Source of the DNA: Streptomyces fungicidicus
GTDB taxonomy: Bacteria > Actinomycetota > Actinomycetes > Streptomycetales > Streptomycetaceae
DNA: 64,000 nt
NCBI RefSeq assembly: GCF_003665435.1
Contig: NZ_CP023407.1
Coordinates: 5,257,501 to 5,321,500, forward strand
Reading direction: 5' to 3'
Shown here: one piece after another, positions 26,356 to 34,358 of the stretch
How positions within the stretch are numbered: position 1 is the first letter of the stretch
How the letters are laid out: every line of letters begins with the position of its first letter
Made by a program: the position numbers and the translations under genes
The notes under the pieces: generated by a model
Database searches by the model: none
Told to the model about the DNA's origin: nothing
What the model saw: the letters and a program-made list of their open reading frames with translations, nothing else

Positions 26356-29300
26356 CCATCAGCGACCACCTCGGTCCGCGTGAGGACGTTATCGACGCCC
26401 TGAGGGCCGAGCTGCTCGGTCCTGCACCCGCCGGCAAGTCTCTCGACCGGGAATCATTCGACAACTGGGAGGAAGCCCGCGGCCCTTGGGTGGACCCCGA
26501 GTCCGGAGAGGAGATCCTCGACCGGGCCCCGCTGGTGCGGTACGGCGTCGGCGTCCTGTACCCCGCCGAGAGCACCGCGCGGCCCACGGACGAGGATCGC
26601 ACGGTCGTTGCCGGTCTCGTGGACGGTGAGCTCGACGAAAAGGTCTTCGAGGGCCTGCAGGAAGCTGCACAGCGCACGGTCGGCGGGCCGCCTGAGGACG
26701 ACGACTTCGACCTCGCCGGCGCGAACGACCGACGTCCCAGCACGATGGGCCTGTCGTTCATGCTGGCGGGCGGGAGCGGTACGGCTCTCCGCATCGTTTT
26801 CACAGGTGGCCGCTATCGGCATCAGAGCGTGTCTGTGGCGGGCGATGCGCGGCGGTGGTGGGTACGCAGCCCCGTTACGGCGGTCTGGGAGCTGTCTGCG
26901 GACGAGATCGCCACGGCCAACCGGGTCCTGCGGAAGTTGCAGCCGGACGCGGACGCCTCGCGCAGCATTGACGGGCTCGACCTGGAGCTGATCGTCAACG
27001 TGCGCAGCCACCAGGACGGCAGGCTGATCACAGTTGCCCTCGTCAACCGGACGGTCCCCGGAAGTAAGCCACTCGATGCTGTGAGCCTGTTCCAGGCCGA
27101 GATGACCGTCGAGCCGCAGGGCGGGTGGCTCGCGCCGTACCCGGAGGCAGCCGAAGCCGAGACCCACCCGGACGACGCCTCGTTCAATCTGCTCTACCGG
27201 GAAGCACGGACCTTCGCTGTGGGGCACGGCTGCGCCGCGGACTGGGCCGACCCCACAGAGGGCCGGGCCGCCTGGGCCAAGGCCGACCCGCTGCCCTGGT
27301 ACGAGGCACCCAGCATCACTCCCGACATCCGGCAGAACGGCAGCCCGCTCACTGTCTCCATGGAGCAGCTCTCTGGGGACGGCCCTGCTGGTCCTGAGCG
27401 CCTCGAGCAGGTCGTCGGCGCGTACGCGGAGTGGATCGAAGGGCTCGAAGAGAAGGCTGCCGGCCTCGACGAGCGGTTCCGGCTGACCGCCGCGCAGCAC
27501 ATCGAAGGCTGCCGCAAGGCTCTGGGCCGTATGAGGGAAGGGCTCGAACTGGTCCGTGACGCCCGGAGCGACGTGGGCCGTGCCTTTCGGATGGCTAACC
27601 GTGCCATGTTGCGCCAGCAGCTGCGCTCCGGGGCCGACCTGCGCCAGACGCAGTCCGTCGACGGGCGGTACCAGGTGGAGGGAGCCCAGCCGGATGAGAA
27701 CGAGGCTCGCCGCAAGGGCAAGGGGAACTGGCGTGCCTTCCAGATCGCATTTCTCCTGGCCGCCGTCCCCTCAAGTGCCGATCCCCTCCATGACGACCGT
27801 GAGGTTGTTGACCTCATCTACTTCCCCACCGGCGGTGGCAAGACTGAGGCCTATCTCGGACTGTCTGCTTTCACGATGCTGCTCCGTCGTCTGCGCAACT
27901 CCGATGACACGAGTGTCACCGTCCTCATGCGCTATACGCTGCGTCTGCTGACCGCTCAGCAATTCCTGCGCGCCGCCGCTCTCGTCTGCGCGCTTGAGGA
28001 GTTGCGCGCAGACGCGCCGGACCTTGGAACGGTCCCCTTCTCGATCGGGATCTGGGTGGGTGGCGAGACCACTCCCAACCGGCGCGCGGATGCGAAGTCA
28101 GCACTTGGCAGGCTCTACCGCGGAGAGCAGGAGAACCCGTTTCTGCTGCTGCGCTGTCCCTGGTGCTCAGCTCAGATGGGCCCCGTTACCAGCCAGGAAG
28201 AAGACACCGCGCCCGGGCAGCGCCGCCGTAGGACCGGCCGACGCACCGGAGCGGCGGCCCGCACACCCGTAGCCGGCTACACGGAGTACCGCGGAACCGT
28301 GCGCTTCATCTGCCCGGATAATGAGTGCCGGTTCTCCACGGAGGACTCGCCACTGCCTGTCTACGTGGTTGACGAGGACCTCTACGAGCACCGGCCGACC
28401 CTCGTGATCGGGACGGTGGACAAGTTCGCCCTCATTGCCTGGCGGCCCAAAGCAAGGGCCCTGTTCGGCTTCGGATCCGACGGGCTCGGTTCGGACGGCT
28501 CCCGGGCCTACTCGCCACCTTCGTTGATCATCCAGGACGAGCTGCACCTCATCGCCGGTCCGCTCGGCTCCCTTACGGGCCTCTACGAGGGCGTTATCGA
28601 AGAACTGTGCACCGACCGGCGAGGCGGCACGCGCATTCTCCCCAAGATCGTCGCCTCCACCGCGACGATCCGGCGGCACGAGGAGCAGGTCAAGGCCCTT
28701 TACGGCCGTGAGCAGGTGCACCTTTTCCCGCCGCACGGCATCGACGCCTCCGACTCCTTCTTCGCCGTCTACGACCGCGATCCGGAGACCGGCACTCTCA
28801 AGCCGGGGCGGCGCTACATCGGCGTGCACGCCCCTGCCCTCGGCTCCATGCAGACCACACAGGTCCGCACGTTCGCCGCCCTGCTCCAGGCAGCCAAGGA
28901 CCTTCCCGAAGGCCTCCGCGACCCCTGGTGGACGCTGCTCGCCTTCTTCAACAGCCTCCGTGAGCTCGGCAACTCGCTGTCGCTCATGCAGTCCGACATC
29001 CCCGACTACCTGAGGACCATCAACAACCGCTCAGAGACGGACCGCACCGGGATGCGCTACCTCAACTGGGTCGAGGAGATGACCAGCCGCCTCCGGCAGG
29101 ACCAGATCCCCGAAGCCATCCAGAAGCTCGAGCGGCAGCTCACGGACGAACAGCGGGCCGTAGACGCCTGTCTGGCCTCCAGCCTGATTGAGGTCGGCAT
29201 CGACATCCCCCGTCTCTCACTCATGGCCGTTGTCGGCCAGCCCAAGAGCACCTCCCAGTACATCCAGGTCACCGGTCGCGTCGGACGACGCATTCCCGGA

Positions 29301-29819
29301 CTGGTCGTCACCCTGTACGGGGCAGGCAAACCCCGAGACCGCAGCCACTTCGAGCGCTTCCGCAGCTACCACGAACGCCTGTACGCGCAGGTCGAACCGA
29401 CCAGCTCCACCCCATTCGCCCCGCCCGCCCTGGACCGGGCCCTGCGCGCAGTCGCGGTTGCCTACATCCGGCAGACCGGACCGGAGGCGCTTGAGCCTCA
29501 GCCGTTCCCCGCCGAAGGCTGGGAAGCGGCCAGAAAGCTTCTCCTCGACCGGGTCGACTTCTGCGACTCCGAAGAAGCCGACCGCACAGCCGACATCCTG
29601 GACAGGATGCGCAAGGAGTGGGAGGCGTGGCAGCCCGGGCACTGGGGCGACTTCGGGCCCATGGTCAGCAGCGACCAGCTCCTGCGCCCCCTTGGCCAGT
29701 ACGCGGACGAGCAGGCCCAGAGTATGACCTGGGCCATCCCCTCCTCCATGCGCGGCGTCGACGCCGAATGCCAGATCGAGGTCACCTCGGAGTACGCGAT
29801 CCAGGAAGGACAGTCATGA
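26352..29819 (+). CDS. drmA: DISARM helicase DrmA
   Basis: 1155 aa, usual DrmA size. After a long N-terminal region it has SF2 helicase motifs: Walker A YFPTGGGKTEA (about 490-500), a DEAH-like box IIQDELHLI (about 726-734), ASTATIRR, and motif VI QYIQVTGRVGR (about 970). SSLIEVGIDIPRLSLMAVVG is typical of the DrmA C-terminal lobe. A zinc-ribbon-like insert (CPWCSAQMGP then CPDNEC) sits near 600-665. In DISARM, DrmA with DrmB forms the core complex that loads on invading DNA and limits phage independently of methylation state. It overlaps both neighbours by ATGA. Confidence 0.92.
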   Translation: MTISDHLGPREDVIDALRAELLGPAPAGKSLDRESFDNWEEARGPWVDPESGEEILDRAPLVRYGVGVLYPAESTARPTDEDRTVVAGLVDGELDEKVFEGLQEAAQRTVGGPPEDDDFDLAGANDRRPSTMGLSFMLAGGSGTALRIVFTGGRYRHQSVSVAGDARRWWVRSPVTAVWELSADEIATANRVLRKLQPDADASRSIDGLDLELIVNVRSHQDGRLITVALVNRTVPGSKPLDAVSLFQAEMTVEPQGGWLAPYPEAAEAETHPDDASFNLLYREARTFAVGHGCAADWADPTEGRAAWAKADPLPWYEAPSITPDIRQNGSPLTVSMEQLSGDGPAGPERLEQVVGAYAEWIEGLEEKAAGLDERFRLTAAQHIEGCRKALGRMREGLELVRDARSDVGRAFRMANRAMLRQQLRSGADLRQTQSVDGRYQVEGAQPDENEARRKGKGNWRAFQIAFLLAAVPSSADPLHDDREVVDLIYFPTGGGKTEAYLGLSAFTMLLRRLRNSDDTSVTVLMRYTLRLLTAQQFLRAAALVCALEELRADAPDLGTVPFSIGIWVGGETTPNRRADAKSALGRLYRGEQENPFLLLRCPWCSAQMGPVTSQEEDTAPGQRRRRTGRRTGAAARTPVAGYTEYRGTVRFICPDNECRFSTEDSPLPVYVVDEDLYEHRPTLVIGTVDKFALIAWRPKARALFGFGSDGLGSDGSRAYSPPSLIIQDELHLIAGPLGSLTGLYEGVIEELCTDRRGGTRILPKIVASTATIRRHEEQVKALYGREQVHLFPPHGIDASDSFFAVYDRDPETGTLKPGRRYIGVHAPALGSMQTTQVRTFAALLQAAKDLPEGLRDPWWTLLAFFNSLRELGNSLSLMQSDIPDYLRTINNRSETDRTGMRYLNWVEEMTSRLRQDQIPEAIQKLERQLTDEQRAVDACLASSLIEVGIDIPRLSLMAVVGQPKSTSQYIQVTGRVGRRIPGLVVTLYGAGKPRDRSHFERFRSYHERLYAQVEPTSSTPFAPPALDRALRAVAVAYIRQTGPEALEPQPFPAEGWEAARKLLLDRVDFCDSEEADRTADILDRMRKEWEAWQPGHWGDFGPMVSSDQLLRPLGQYADEQAQSMTWAIPSSMRGVDAECQIEVTSEYAIQEGQS

Positions 29820-31708
29820 TCCGCGGCAAGGTCCGGCGCTCCCAGATGGTCGCCCCGTTTGGCCCCGGGGCCATGCACGTGCTGTCCGACGGGACGTCAG
29901 TCATCACGGCAGGCCTCGACCACTGGTTTCCGCGCGGAGACGACCGCAACCAGGAAGAGTTCCGTATCCACGAGTGGCGCCTGGAACAGCATCTCGGTGT
30001 CGACGCGCTCTACTCTCCTCCGGACTACCGCACCCGTTCGGAGGATGGGGTCAACACCGGTCTCACCGTCCCGGTCCTTCGGTTCCCCACCTGGGGCTTC
30101 TGCCCGCGCTGCCGCAAGCTGGCCAAGGACCGGCTCCACCAGGAGAACCGCCCGGCCTGCAAGGAGCATGAGTCCTCCGGCCGCAAGCCCTTCTTCGCCC
30201 AAGTGCCCTTCGTCGCGATCTGTGAGCGAGGGCACCTCCAGGACTTCCCCTGGTTCGAATGGACGCATAAGTCAGCGACGCCCTCCTGCCGGGGGCACCG
30301 CCTCTCACTGCGGTCCTCCGGCGGCGGCACTCTGGCCTCCCAACGGGTGTCCTGTTCCTGCAACGCGACCCGCAGCCTGGAAGGCATCACATCAACAAGG
30401 AGTAGTGCCGAGAGCGGCCCTTCCACGTTCCTCTCGGAAGAGCTCGAGCCGGGCGGGCCGGCGTACCTGTGCCGCGGCGGGGCGCCCTGGCTGGGGATCG
30501 ACCGCGAAGGGGAGCCGTGCGGGAGCCCTCTCCGCGGCAGCCTGCGCGGCGCCGCGAACGTCTACTACTCGCTCCTGAAGAGTTCCATTTTCGTGCCAGA
30601 GATGGCCGCGTCGACCGCCGATCCAAAGGTCCTCGCTGTCCTCCAGGACGGGGCGATCGTACAGGCCCGGCAGAGGGCAGCAGTCTTCCTTGACAAGGGA
30701 GAGGCTTTGCCTGTCCACATGCTCCGGAAAGCGGCCCAGGGGAACGCCTTCCTCCTCGACGACTTCAGCGACGAGGAGATCGCCCGTGCACTGGCCGTGC
30801 TGCAACAGTCCGAATCCGAAGCCTCAGAGACAGAGGAGCCCGGCTCTGCGCAGGACCCAGCTCCATTCCGCGCCACCGAGTACCAGACGCTGCGCGGTGC
30901 GATCGAGTCTGAGGAACTGGTCGTACGCGAGCCCCGCGGACAGTACGCGCCCAGCATTGCCTCCGCCTTCGCCCGCGTAAGGCTTGTAGAAAAGCTCCGC
31001 GAAACTCGGGTGCTATGGGGCTTCAACCGCGTTTTCGCCGAGTCCCCTTATGATGACGCGTCCCGCAAGGCACTGCTGCGCCGCACACCTGCGCGCCCGG
31101 GTGGCAACTGGCTTCCCGCATACGCTGTCAGCGGCGAGGGCATATACCTGGAACTCGACACGGCGTCTCTGGGCGCGTGGGAGGAGCGTCGGGCAGTTCT
31201 GGCGCAGGCTGAACTACTCACACAGCGCTTCTCGGACCTAGCCGAACAGCGCGGCCTGACCAAGCGAGAGTTGTCGCCGCGCTTCATCCTCCTGCACACA
31301 CTGGCGCACCTGCTCATCAACCAGCTCACCTACGAGTGCGGCTACAGCTCGGCCTCACTTAGGGAGCGCCTCTACGTGAGCCCCGGCCCGGACGGCATGG
31401 CCGGCATACTCATCTACACCGCCGCCGGGGACTCCGAGGGCACCTTGGGCGGCCTGGTTCGAATGGGCGAGCCCGGCCGACTGGAGGGAGTGCTGGAGAA
31501 CGCCCTGGCTCACGCTGCGTGGTGCTCCTCGGACCCGGTGTGCATCGAGAGCAAGGGCCAAGGTCCCGGGTCCTGCAACCTTGCCGCCTGTCACGGCTGC
31601 GCGCTGCTTCCTGAGACGGCGTGCGAGGAGTACAACCGCTTCCTTGACCGTGCCTTGGTGGTCGGTGGGCTCGGGAAGAGCGAGCTCGGATTCTTCGCTA
31701 GGAACTGA
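29816..31708 (+). CDS. drmB: DISARM protein DrmB (DUF1998)
   Basis: 630 aa from the ATG at 29816. Several cysteine clusters suggest zinc sites: FCPRCRKLAKD, ENRPACKEH, AICERGH, VSCSCNATRS. The DUF1998 core reads ILLHTLAHLLINQLTYECGY (about 490-510) and ends with DPVCIESKGQGPG, NLAACHGCALLPETACEEYN (about 570-600). This is the standard DrmB partner of DrmA. In described DISARM operons drmC (phospholipase D fold) usually follows; here the operon stops and a terminator follows, so drmC is absent. Confidence 0.92.
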   Translation: MIRGKVRRSQMVAPFGPGAMHVLSDGTSVITAGLDHWFPRGDDRNQEEFRIHEWRLEQHLGVDALYSPPDYRTRSEDGVNTGLTVPVLRFPTWGFCPRCRKLAKDRLHQENRPACKEHESSGRKPFFAQVPFVAICERGHLQDFPWFEWTHKSATPSCRGHRLSLRSSGGGTLASQRVSCSCNATRSLEGITSTRSSAESGPSTFLSEELEPGGPAYLCRGGAPWLGIDREGEPCGSPLRGSLRGAANVYYSLLKSSIFVPEMAASTADPKVLAVLQDGAIVQARQRAAVFLDKGEALPVHMLRKAAQGNAFLLDDFSDEEIARALAVLQQSESEASETEEPGSAQDPAPFRATEYQTLRGAIESEELVVREPRGQYAPSIASAFARVRLVEKLRETRVLWGFNRVFAESPYDDASRKALLRRTPARPGGNWLPAYAVSGEGIYLELDTASLGAWEERRAVLAQAELLTQRFSDLAEQRGLTKRELSPRFILLHTLAHLLINQLTYECGYSSASLRERLYVSPGPDGMAGILIYTAAGDSEGTLGGLVRMGEPGRLEGVLENALAHAAWCSSDPVCIESKGQGPGSCNLAACHGCALLPETACEEYNRFLDRALVVGGLGKSELGFFARN

Positions 31709-31720
31709 GAGCAGGTCGAT

Positions 31721-31751
31721 GGTGTGCGCGAGCATCCCGCTCACGCACACC
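31721..31751 (+). terminator. terminator of the DISARM-related operon
   Basis: A 13-base arm GGTGTGCGCGAGC, loop ATCCC and a complementary arm ending CGCACACC (one mismatch) lie 13 bases after the drmB stop. No long T run follows, as is common in Streptomyces. Confidence 0.7.
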
Positions 31752-32356
31752 ACCTTGGTCTGACACTGTGACTGAGCGGGTCCGGAGGCCCCATGCGCTT
31801 AACGGAAACCCGCTGGTCAGGGGCCTCTATGAGTCAACCTCGACGAGAGCCCGTTACGAGTAGTCCACGGCGTGTTCCGTGACTGAAAGTACGCGCTGCG
31901 ACGCAGACACCTTCTACCCGGCACGCACTCTGTCACTCATGGTGACGGGGAGGTCGCGTGCGGCGAGAACGATCGTATTGCTTGATGAATGACCGCCAGC
32001 AAGCAGCAACGGTTTCGGGACTGTGTCTCAGGTTGATTGGGCATCTCCCCGGCCTCCCCGTCACGCAAGACCCGAGATCGCTCGCAGTGAGCGGGAGATT
32101 GGTCACGAGAGGCCGGACTCCGGGGAAGGCGCCGCAGAACGCAACGTAGGATCTTCACCTCAGGGTTCGTTGGCTGCAGGTCTGTGGGCGGATGAACGGG
32201 GCTCCACGACACGGCCCCACCCTCACGGATCCTGCTGTTGGGTCGGCGGAGTATCCGGTGTGCACAGTACTGTTTGCCCCGCGAGGCCGTTGCTTCGAGT
32301 GGCTGTCTGTGCTCTCCTGGTGCTCGTCGATCCCGTCTATGTAGGAGGGCTGTGCG
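31752..32356. other. 605-base gap between drmB and the methyltransferase gene
   Basis: No ORF with Streptomyces codon bias is seen on either strand; the long reverse ORF that begins in the methyltransferase region is a shadow frame. The gap should hold the methyltransferase promoter, but I cannot point to a convincing -35/-10 pair. It separates the methyltransferase transcriptionally from the DISARM-related operon. Confidence 0.5.
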
Positions 32357-34291
32357 GTGACGAAGGGGAAGTACGGTGTTCCCCTGGAACGGTCTGACTA
32401 CCTGCGACTCGACCCCCACGACGATCACTGCAACGAGGACGGTTTTTCCGAGTGGCTCGGTCGTCATCAAGATGACCTCTTGGCCGTGGACCTGTTCACC
32501 GGTGCCGGTGGACTGAGCCTTGGCATCCAAGAAGCAGGTTGGACCATGGCTGCGGGTGTCGACTTCGACGAACGCGCCCTGGAGACCCACGCCCACAATT
32601 TCCCTGGTCTCAGCCTGCGGATGGACCTGGGTGACCCGGAGGTGCGCGACCACCTGGTGGAGCTGCTGTCTCAGGCGAAGATCGACCTCGTTGCAGGCGG
32701 GCCTCCCTGCCAGCCGTTCAGCCGGGCCGGCCGGAGCAAGATCCGGGATCTTGTACGCAACCATGGCCGGGATCCGCAGGATCACCGGAAGCAGCTCTGG
32801 CAGGCGTACCTGGACATCGTGACGCGCGTCCGCCCGAGAGCCGTTCTCATGGAGAACGTCCCTGACATGGGGTTGGGTGATGACTTCGCCGTCGTGCGGA
32901 TCATCGAGGAGAAGCTCGAGGAGCTTGGGTACGCGACGCAGGTCCGCCTCGTCGACGCCTGGCAGTACGGCGTTCCACAGCACCGCAAGCGACTGATATT
33001 GCTGGCCCGCAACGACGTGGAGCGCTTCGACTGGCAGCCGAAAGTGGAAACGGCCGTCAACCTTCAGCAGGCGATCTCCGATCTCCCACGGTTCCAGGTG
33101 GAGGCACAGGAGCGCGTTGGGGAGCGGGAACTGCCCTATGTAGAACCCGCGGATCTGTCCGAGTTCGCCGGCAGGATGCGGGAGGGTGCTCCGGACGGCG
33201 TCATTCATGACCACATGACTCGACGGGTGCGTAGCGACGACTTGGAGATCTTCTCCGAATACATGACGTCGAAGACCTTGTACTCGGACCTGCCCGAGAA
33301 GTTGCGTCGCTACCGTGCGGACAATTTCACGGATAAGTACAAGCGTCTGGCCTGGAATGAACTCAGTCGCTCGATCACGGCCCACATTGCCAAGGACGGC
33401 TACTGGTACATCCACCCCGAGGACCACCGAACTTTGACGGTGCGAGAGGCTGCCAGAATCCAGACGTTTCCGGATAGATTCCGGTTCGCTGGTACGCGGA
33501 GCGATGCCTTCCGGCAAATCGGCAACGCGGTACCACCCCTCCTCGGGCACGCGGCTGCCAGCGTGGTTCTCCCTATCGAGGGAATGCCCGAAGACTCGGG
33601 GCTGGTTCCGCATTGGCGGCAGGTAAGGGACGACCTCGGCAAGTGGGCCGATGCCGCGCGGGAGCAGGAGGGCTGGTATCAGTTCCCGGGGGACGAGATG
33701 GAGGCGCCCCAAGCCGCGGTGATGGCTCTGCTGGCGGGAAGTCGCATGAAGAGCAGCGAGATCCGCGACATCATGGAAGTCGTCCGCGGCAGGAAGGCCG
33801 TGACCAGCCGAGTATTCGAACAGATCATCACGAAGGCCACCACGGCGTCGGCTAAGGACAGACTGAGTCGTCTGCAACCACTGGTCGACGACCGGAATGC
33901 ATGGAGTGAGGCGAAGAAGAACAGTGTTCCGGAGCGTCTCGGCTTCAAGCCCGCCGAAGAGGCTCTATACACCCTCCTCTTGGGAGAGCAGGACCTCCTG
34001 CTCATCACACAGGGCGCACTCCGGGTCGCAGCCAGGGTCAACGGCAGCACGGGTGACCAGATCAACAAGCTGACCGACGGCCGCGTCGACTTGATCCGCC
34101 TCGTCGGCGCAGGCAAGGACTCGTCGCTGCGTATGGCCGCTCTCCGCGTGATCGGCAACGCGTACTGCAAAGCCACTCAGCCCGGCTGCCCGTGGTGCCC
34201 GCTGCGCAAGCACTGCATTGGCAAGCCCCCAGCGGACGATCTGTACAGCCAGACCTTCATCGAGGAGGACGGCAGCCGGGTCGCGTCGTGA
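32357..34291 (+). CDS. C5-cytosine DNA methyltransferase fused to an endonuclease III-like Fe-S domain
   Basis: 644 aa; GTG at 32357 with AGGAGGG upstream. Methyltransferase motifs are complete: I DLFTGAGGLSLG (D45), IV GGPPCQPFSRAG (catalytic C118), VI MENVPD (E166), VIII GVPQHRKRLIL, X RQIGNAVPP (about 385). After about residue 430 a second domain begins. It ends in C604-x6-C611-x2-C614-x5-C620, exactly the [4Fe-4S] spacing of endonuclease III and DEMETER-type glycosylases, preceded by a helix-hairpin-helix-like RLGFKPAEEAL (K531). The strand that should carry the catalytic Asp reads LLITQGALRVAARV, with T551 at that place. It converges with the Mza-type operon and probably protects host DNA from it, from DISARM, or both. 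Confidence 0.9.
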   Translation: MTKGKYGVPLERSDYLRLDPHDDHCNEDGFSEWLGRHQDDLLAVDLFTGAGGLSLGIQEAGWTMAAGVDFDERALETHAHNFPGLSLRMDLGDPEVRDHLVELLSQAKIDLVAGGPPCQPFSRAGRSKIRDLVRNHGRDPQDHRKQLWQAYLDIVTRVRPRAVLMENVPDMGLGDDFAVVRIIEEKLEELGYATQVRLVDAWQYGVPQHRKRLILLARNDVERFDWQPKVETAVNLQQAISDLPRFQVEAQERVGERELPYVEPADLSEFAGRMREGAPDGVIHDHMTRRVRSDDLEIFSEYMTSKTLYSDLPEKLRRYRADNFTDKYKRLAWNELSRSITAHIAKDGYWYIHPEDHRTLTVREAARIQTFPDRFRFAGTRSDAFRQIGNAVPPLLGHAAASVVLPIEGMPEDSGLVPHWRQVRDDLGKWADAAREQEGWYQFPGDEMEAPQAAVMALLAGSRMKSSEIRDIMEVVRGRKAVTSRVFEQIITKATTASAKDRLSRLQPLVDDRNAWSEAKKNSVPERLGFKPAEEALYTLLLGEQDLLLITQGALRVAARVNGSTGDQINKLTDGRVDLIRLVGAGKDSSLRMAALRVIGNAYCKATQPGCPWCPLRKHCIGKPPADDLYSQTFIEEDGSRVAS

Positions 34292-34306
34292 ACAAGGAGG
34301 GCGAGA

Positions 34307-34343
34307 GCCTGTTCCCCGAGGCGTCTCTGCCTCGGGAGCAGGC
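34307..34343. terminator. bidirectional terminator between the methyltransferase and AIPR genes
   Basis: GCCTGTTCCCCGAGGC and GCCTCGGGAGCAGGC form a stem of about 15 pairs with one bulged base, around a short loop, in the 67 bases between two convergent genes. It would serve both transcripts. A GTGA overlapping the methyltransferase stop opens a 38-codon frame through the hairpin; I do not regard it as a gene. Confidence 0.7.
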
Positions 34344-34358
34344 CCGTCATTTGTCGGC

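Noticed and set aside
31937..33877. 646-codon reverse-strand ORF overlapping the methyltransferase
   Set aside because: The forward frame has all C5 methyltransferase motifs; the reverse text has none and starts in a gap.
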